Shown here: positions 60,170 to 64,000 of the stretch, piece by piece
Numbering within the stretch: the stretch's first letter is position 1
Layout of the letters: every line of letters starts with the position of its first letter
Source: Amycolatopsis saalfeldensis
GTDB lineage: Bacteria > Actinomycetota > Actinomycetes > Mycobacteriales > Pseudonocardiaceae
Direction: 5' to 3'
NCBI RefSeq assembly: GCF_900110575.1
Contig: NZ_FOEF01000005.1
Coordinates: 372,001 to 436,000, forward strand
DNA length: 64,000 bases
Notes under the pieces: model-generated
What the model was told of the DNA's origin: nothing
Databases searched by the model: none
The model's input: the letters and a program-made list of their open reading frames with translations, nothing else
Program-made: the position numbers and the translations under genes

Positions 60170-60517
60170 TCAGGAAGCGGCGGCAGCCGTTTTCGTCGTA
60201 CCCGAGGAGGACGATGGGGAGGAGCTGCCGCTGTCCGAAGACGACTTGGCCGACGGCTTCGACTCGGACTTCGATTCGGACTTGGTCTCCGACTTGCCCT
60301 CGCTCTTCGTCGGCGTGGCCGAGGTGCTCGACTTGGCGGCCTCGCGGGAGTCGGTGCGGTAGAAGCCGCTGCCCTTGAAGACGACGCCCACCGAGCTGAA
60401 GACCTTGCGCAGCGGGCCGGAGCACTGGGGGCAGACCGTCAGGCTCGCATCGGAAAAGGACTGCACTGCTTCGAACCGGTGGTCGCATTCCTTGCAGGCG
60501 TACTGATACGTGGGCAC
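60170..60517 (-). CDS. ruc: FmdB-type zinc-ribbon protein, homologue of the redox-regulated chaperone Ruc (Rv0991c)
   Basis: 115 residues. The first 45 form a zinc ribbon with two CxxC pairs (YACKECDHRF and TVCPQCSGPL). The rest is a disordered tail of Ser, Lys, Thr and Glu. This matches Rv0991c (Ruc), a chaperone that oligomerises when its cysteines oxidise and zinc is lost, and it sits before the 5-FCL gene as in M. tuberculosis. GTG 60517 has GGAGGAG upstream. A CIRCE element lies just before it, so heat and HrcA should control it. Confidence 0.85.
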   Translation of the reverse strand: MPTYQYACKECDHRFEAVQSFSDASLTVCPQCSGPLRKVFSSVGVVFKGSGFYRTDSREAAKSSTSATPTKSEGKSETKSESKSESKPSAKSSSDSGSSSPSSSSGTTKTAAAAS

Positions 60518-60534
60518 TGGTGCTCCTCCATGCG

Positions 60535-60561
60535 CTGGCACTCGTCCGACGAGAGTGCTAG
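60535..60561 (-). promoter_or_regulatory. CIRCE element (HrcA operator) upstream of ruc
   Basis: CTGGCACTC (60535-60543), exactly 9 nt, GAGTGCTAG (60553-60561) fits the CIRCE consensus TTAGCACTC-N9-GAGTGCTAA with two mismatches in one arm and one in the other. It lies 18 bp upstream of the ruc start codon, in the 5' leader. Confidence 0.85.
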
Positions 60562-60735
60562 CAATAAACGGTACCGGCGTATTCCCGCGCTGGTCAAACG
60601 TGGTATCGACCCGTCGTGCGGACCGTTCGCGCGGGTTGGCGCTCCGTGCCTGTTCCGCGCCCGGATGCCCCGGGCGGCGCAGCGAGGACGTGACGAAGGT
60701 AACGCCGGCCGCCGTGAGGCGTTCCCCTCTCTATT

Positions 60736-61362
60736 TTAAAGGTCTGGACCTGGCTCGACGCTGTCCGGCGCCTCACACCGGGGCAGCCGGATCAGGCCGG
60801 CCGGGGTCAGCGCCCCGTGCATCGGCACGTCGTGCGCCTGGCCAGGGAGGCGTTCCACCAGCTCAGCGGCTCGGACGACGGCCAGCAGCGACGCGCTCGG
60901 GGCCGCGAAGACCAGCGAACGGTCGTAGTAGCCGGCGCCGCGGCCCAGCCGGACGCCCCGGTGGTCCACGCCGAGCGCGGGCACGAGGGTGACTTCCGCC
61001 GCTCCCACCGCCTCGACGCCGAGCCGGGCTCCGGACGGTTCGCGAACGCCGCGAAGCCGCCCCGGGACCAGCTCCCCGGCACCGGTGTAGACCGCCCAAT
61101 CGAGGGGGCCGGGGGCGTTGGGGATCACCGGCAGCAGCACGCGAGAACCGGCTCTGACCAGGGCATCCAGCAGTGAGACGGAGCCCGGTTCGGTGCCGAA
61201 GGGCAGGTACGCGCAGACGGTCGCAGTGGCCACCGAGGACGCCGCCTCGGCCAGCGCGGCCGCCTCCTCGGCGTGCTCCGAATGGCTCAGCGAAGCGCGC
61301 GCCCGGAGAATCCGCTTGCGCCACTCCGCCTTGCTCAGGTGCTCATTGCCCGGCGCCCGCAT
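60736..61362 (-). CDS. 5-formyltetrahydrofolate cyclo-ligase
   Basis: 208 residues. ATVCAYLPFGTEPGS near residue 48 and LGRGAGYYDRSL near 140 (the ATP and folate-binding GxGxGYYDR motif) are diagnostic. It converts 5-formyl-THF to 5,10-methenyl-THF with ATP. TAACCT ends 6 nt before the ATG, giving a leaderless mRNA, and overlaps the -10 of the divergent galU gene. Confidence 0.92.
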   Translation of the reverse strand: MRAPGNEHLSKAEWRKRILRARASLSHSEHAEEAAALAEAASSVATATVCAYLPFGTEPGSVSLLDALVRAGSRVLLPVIPNAPGPLDWAVYTGAGELVPGRLRGVREPSGARLGVEAVGAAEVTLVPALGVDHRGVRLGRGAGYYDRSLVFAAPSASLLAVVRAAELVERLPGQAHDVPMHGALTPAGLIRLPRCEAPDSVEPGPDL

Positions 61363-61368
61363 GCGACC

Positions 61369-61378
61369 AGGTTAGGCT
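61369..61378. promoter_or_regulatory. Overlapping divergent -10 elements of the 5-FCL gene and galU
   Basis: AGGTTAGGCT reads TAACCT on the minus strand (61374-61369, 6 nt before the 5-FCL ATG) and TAGGCT on the plus strand (61373-61378, 8 nt before the galU ATG). Only 24 bp separate the two start codons, so the two polymerases would compete. Confidence 0.55.
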
Positions 61379-61386
61379 TTGCGCCC

Positions 61387-62292
61387 ATGACGGGCGCCGC
61401 ATCCACCCAGACGTTCAGAACCGCCATCGTGCCTGCCGCCGGACTCGGCACGCGATTCCTGCCGACCACCAAGGCCGTGCCGAAAGAGCTGCTGCCCGTG
61501 GTGGACACCCCGGGGATCGAGCTCGTCGCTTCGGAGGCCGCCGCGGCCGGGGCGAAACGGCTGGTGATCGTCACCTCGCCGGGCAAGGACGCCGTGGTCA
61601 GGTACTTCGAGCCGCAGCCCGAGCTGGAGAAGACGCTCGAGGACAAGGGCAAGACCGAGCTGCTGGAGAAGGTCCGCCGCGCCACGGAGCTGCTCGACGT
61701 CGAGGTGGCCATCCAGGAGCAGGCGCTGGGGCTGGGCCACGCCGTCGCGCAGGCCGAGGCGAACCTGACGGACGAGGACACCGCCGTCGCCGTGCTGCTG
61801 CCGGACGACCTGGTGCTGCCCGTCGGGGTGCTGGACCGCATGTCCGCCGTGCGCGCGAAGCACGGCGGCAGCGTCCTCTGCGCGTTCGACATCCCCAAGG
61901 AGCAGATCTCGCCGTACGGCGTCTTCGACGTCTCCGACACCGACGATCCCGACGTCAAACAGGTGCACGGGATGGTCGAGAAGCCGAAGCCGGAGGACGC
62001 GCCGTCGACGTACGCCGCGGCCGGCCGCTACCTGCTGGACCGGGCGATCTTCGACGCGATCCGGCGGATCGAGCCGGGTGCCGGCGGTGAGCTGCAGCTG
62101 ACCGACGCCGTGGCCCTGCTGATCGCCGAGGGGCACCCCGTGCACATCGTGGTGCACCGCGGCGGCCGGCACGACCTGGGGAATCCGGGTGGTTTCCTGC
62201 GCGCCGCCGTCGATTTCGCGCTGGAAACGCCCGAGTACGGGCCATCGTTACGGGCGTGGCTGACCGAACGGATCGGGACCGAACGCCCATGA
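61387..62292 (+). CDS. galU: UTP-glucose-1-phosphate uridylyltransferase
   Basis: 301 residues. IVPAAGLGTRFLPTTKAVPKELLPVVD is the nucleotidyltransferase signature; VLLPDDLVL, YGVFDVSD and GGELQLTDAV follow in the order of GalU. It makes UDP-glucose for the cell wall and for the Leloir pathway served by galT. ATG 61387 lies 8 nt after a -10 with no ribosome site (leaderless). Its stop overlaps the moeA start by ATGA. Confidence 0.95.
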   Translation: MTGAASTQTFRTAIVPAAGLGTRFLPTTKAVPKELLPVVDTPGIELVASEAAAAGAKRLVIVTSPGKDAVVRYFEPQPELEKTLEDKGKTELLEKVRRATELLDVEVAIQEQALGLGHAVAQAEANLTDEDTAVAVLLPDDLVLPVGVLDRMSAVRAKHGGSVLCAFDIPKEQISPYGVFDVSDTDDPDVKQVHGMVEKPKPEDAPSTYAAAGRYLLDRAIFDAIRRIEPGAGGELQLTDAVALLIAEGHPVHIVVHRGGRHDLGNPGGFLRAAVDFALETPEYGPSLRAWLTERIGTERP

Positions 62293-63578
62293 CGGATTCC
62301 CTCGACGCGGCCAAGGCCGACGAGAGCGCCGAGCCGGCCGAGGCTTCGGCGGAGTTTCGCTCCGTCGACGCGCAGATCGCGCTGACGCTGGACGCGGCCG
62401 TGCGCCCGCGTCCCGTGCGCGTGGCGATCTCCGAGGCGCAGGGCTTGCTCTGCGCGGAAGAGGTCGTCGCGGAGCACGCGCTGCCCGGGTTCGACCAGGC
62501 CGCGGTGGACGGCTACGCGGTCCGCAGCGTCGACGTCCGCACCGCCGGGGACGAGCCGGTGCAGCTGCCCGTGGTCGGGGAGATCCCGGCCGGCTCGCGG
62601 CAGCCGCGACGGCTCCAGCCCGGCCAGGCGGTGCGCGTCGACACCGGCGCGCCGCTGCCCACACTCGCCGACGCTGTCGTGCCCACCGCTTACACCGACG
62701 GCCACCAGGCCAAGGTCAGCGTGCACCGTTCCGTGCCGTCGGCGGGTTACGTGCGCCGCGCCGGCGAGGACGTGCAGATCGGCGACGTCGCCGTGCGCAA
62801 GGGCGACACGATCGGTTCCGCGCAGGTCGGCCTGCTCGCGGCGGTCGGCCGGGCGAAAGTGCTGGTCTACCCGCGGCCGCGGGTGTCGATCGTGTCCGTG
62901 GGCGACGAGCTGGTGGACGTCGACCGCACGCCTTCGGTCGGGCAGGTCTACGACGTCAACTCGTACGCGCTCGCCGCGGCCGCCCGCGACGCCGGGGCCG
63001 AGGTGAGCCGCGTCGGCATCGTGTCGAGCGACCCGAAGCGGCTGCGCGAGATCGTCGAAGGCCGGCTGCTGATGTCGGAGATCGTGGTGGTCGCGGGCGG
63101 TGCCGGCGGCATGAGCGGTGACGAGGTGCACGGCGCGCTGTCCGAGCTCGGCCGCATCGACATGACGCGCGTCGCCATGCACCCGGGCTCGGTGCAGGGC
63201 TTCGGCCGGCTCGGCCCGGACTCGGTGCCGACGTTCCTCATCCCGGGCAACCCGATGAGCGCGTTGGTGGTGTTCGAGGTGCTCGTGCGGCCGCTGATCC
63301 GCGCCGCGCGCGGCACCCGCAACCCGCACCGGCGGATCGTCGGCGCGCGCCTGCTTTCGCCGATCACGTCGACCAAGGGCCGGCGCGGCTACCTGCGCGG
63401 GCAGCTTCTGCGCGACGAGGCGAACGGTGAGTACCTGGTCCAGCCGCTCGGCACGTCCGGGGCGCACCTGCTGGCGTCGCTCGCCGAGGCGAACTGCCTG
63501 ATCAACGTCGACGAGGACCTCACCGAGGTCGCGGCGGGCGAGCAGGTCAAGGTCACCTTCCTCGCGCAGCGGGCGTAA
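62289..63578 (+). CDS. moeA: Molybdopterin molybdenumtransferase MoeA
   Basis: 429 residues. FDQAAVDGYAVRS near residue 75 is the MoeA N-terminal signature, VDTGAPLPTLADAVVPTAY the second, and SIVSVGDELVDV begins domain 3. The loop usually GGVSVGxYD reads AGGAGGMSGDEVHGAL, a variant found in actinobacterial MoeA-like proteins. IPGNPMSALVVFEVLVRP is domain 4. It inserts molybdate into molybdopterin, needed by the oxidoreductase at 49066. It lies between galU and rimJ as in M. tuberculosis. Confidence 0.92.
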   Translation: MTDSLDAAKADESAEPAEASAEFRSVDAQIALTLDAAVRPRPVRVAISEAQGLLCAEEVVAEHALPGFDQAAVDGYAVRSVDVRTAGDEPVQLPVVGEIPAGSRQPRRLQPGQAVRVDTGAPLPTLADAVVPTAYTDGHQAKVSVHRSVPSAGYVRRAGEDVQIGDVAVRKGDTIGSAQVGLLAAVGRAKVLVYPRPRVSIVSVGDELVDVDRTPSVGQVYDVNSYALAAAARDAGAEVSRVGIVSSDPKRLREIVEGRLLMSEIVVVAGGAGGMSGDEVHGALSELGRIDMTRVAMHPGSVQGFGRLGPDSVPTFLIPGNPMSALVVFEVLVRPLIRAARGTRNPHRRIVGARLLSPITSTKGRRGYLRGQLLRDEANGEYLVQPLGTSGAHLLASLAEANCLINVDEDLTEVAAGEQVKVTFLAQRA

Positions 63579-63598
63579 CGGGCTCATCGGTGGCTGCC

Positions 63599-64000
63599 GT
63601 GACCTACCCGGTGGAGAGCCGGCATCCCGGCTGGCCGGGCAAGCCCGGACGGCTCCGGGTGCCGGCCGGGATCGTCGAGGTGCGCCCGGTGCGCCTGCGC
63701 GACGCGGGCGAGTGGAGCCGCATCCGGCTGCGCGACCGCGCGCACCTGGAGCAGTGGGAGCCGACGGGCATCGGGCCGTGGCCGGACCGCAACGCGTTCT
63801 GGTCGTGGCCCTCGCAGTGGGCGGCGCTTCGGGGGCTCGCGCGGCGCGGGCAGTGTCTGCCGTTCACGATCACGGTCGACGGAAGGTTCGCCGGCCAGAT
63901 CACGGTGGGTAACGTCATCCGCGCGTCACTGCGCTCGGCCTGGATCGGGTACTGGGTTTCGTCCGAAATCGTGCGTGGCGGAGTGGCCACGGCGGCCGTC
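63599..64000 (+). CDS. rimJ: GNAT acetyltransferase RimJ-like, 3' end cut by window
   Basis: 134 codons are visible before the right edge. AGIVEVRPVRLRDAGEWSRIRLRDRAHLEQWEPTG is the RimJ/RimL N-terminus and SAWIGYWVSSEIVRGGVATAAV begins the acetyl-CoA motif. RimJ acetylates the N-terminus of ribosomal proteins; the gene follows moeA in M. tuberculosis as well. GTG 63599 is used; GTG 63590 in the same frame is possible. Confidence 0.85.
   Translation, partial: MTYPVESRHPGWPGKPGRLRVPAGIVEVRPVRLRDAGEWSRIRLRDRAHLEQWEPTGIGPWPDRNAFWSWPSQWAALRGLARRGQCLPFTITVDGRFAGQITVGNVIRASLRSAWIGYWVSSEIVRGGVATAAV

Overview
The window is chromosomal DNA of a very high-GC actinomycete, most likely a Pseudonocardiaceae member close to Amycolatopsis (inference). 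The grounds are GTG and TTG starts, many 4-bp ATGA/GTGA gene overlaps, leaderless-looking promoters, an AfsR/SARP regulator, WXG100-type proteins, an AftB-like arabinosyltransferase of the mycolata-type cell wall, and a gene order around mprAB, pepD, moaB, mscL, galU, moeA and rimJ that follows the Mycobacterium tuberculosis Rv0981-Rv0995 neighbourhood.

Layout. 1-3.8 kb: aryl-CoA catabolism edge (FAD monooxygenase/Old Yellow Enzyme fusion cut by the window edge, RidA, PaaX regulator, tyrosine phosphatase). 3.8-15 kb: single genes with local regulators (GNATs, MarR with a Ddn-like F420 enzyme, OafA-type acyltransferase, DUF4232 protein, LysR with a shortened FAD oxidase, S33 peptidase, NmrA reductase, MpaB oxygenase, stand-alone LigD polymerase). 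15-18 kb: a methyltransferase, a PTPS-like protein with degenerate active site and a BchC-like dehydrogenase, divergent from a CDP-alcohol phosphatidyltransferase. 18-22.5 kb: a DUF4157 metallopeptidase/pre-toxin gene broken by a frameshift, and a SARP regulator. 22.6-29.7 kb: TetR, then fatty acyl-AMP ligase, acyl carrier protein and three type VII secretion-type proteins, one with a long Gly/Ser repeat. 29.8-35.8 kb: AftB-like transferase, AraC/SnoaL pair, membrane and secreted proteins. 35.9-41 kb: decayed gene remnants, a CGNR protein, a TetR-controlled pair of amidohydrolases with twin operators, and tRNA-Arg(CCT).

41-64 kb is the conserved core: orphan NarL regulator, TRIC channel, mprA-mprB, deoR-galT, pepD/htrA, a five-gene operon (two glycosyltransferases, methyltransferase, membrane-anchored molybdopterin oxidoreductase, membrane protein), a divergent GT-C-like membrane protein with a two-component system, a metallo-beta-lactamase and a sugar-nucleotide epimerase, then moaB, mscL, a SAF-domain protein, a Ruc/FmdB zinc-ribbon chaperone behind a CIRCE element, 5-formyltetrahydrofolate cyclo-ligase, galU, moeA and rimJ (cut by the right edge).

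How it fits together: MprAB is predicted to control itself and pepD through 11-bp-phased CTCAG-type repeats; MoaB and MoeA supply molybdopterin that the oxidoreductase needs; GalT and GalU make nucleotide sugars that the glycosyltransferases could use. The best candidates for undescribed systems are the acyl-AMP ligase/ACP/WXG100 locus, the molybdoenzyme-glycosyltransferase operon, the degenerate PTPS operon and the frameshifted DUF4157 effector.
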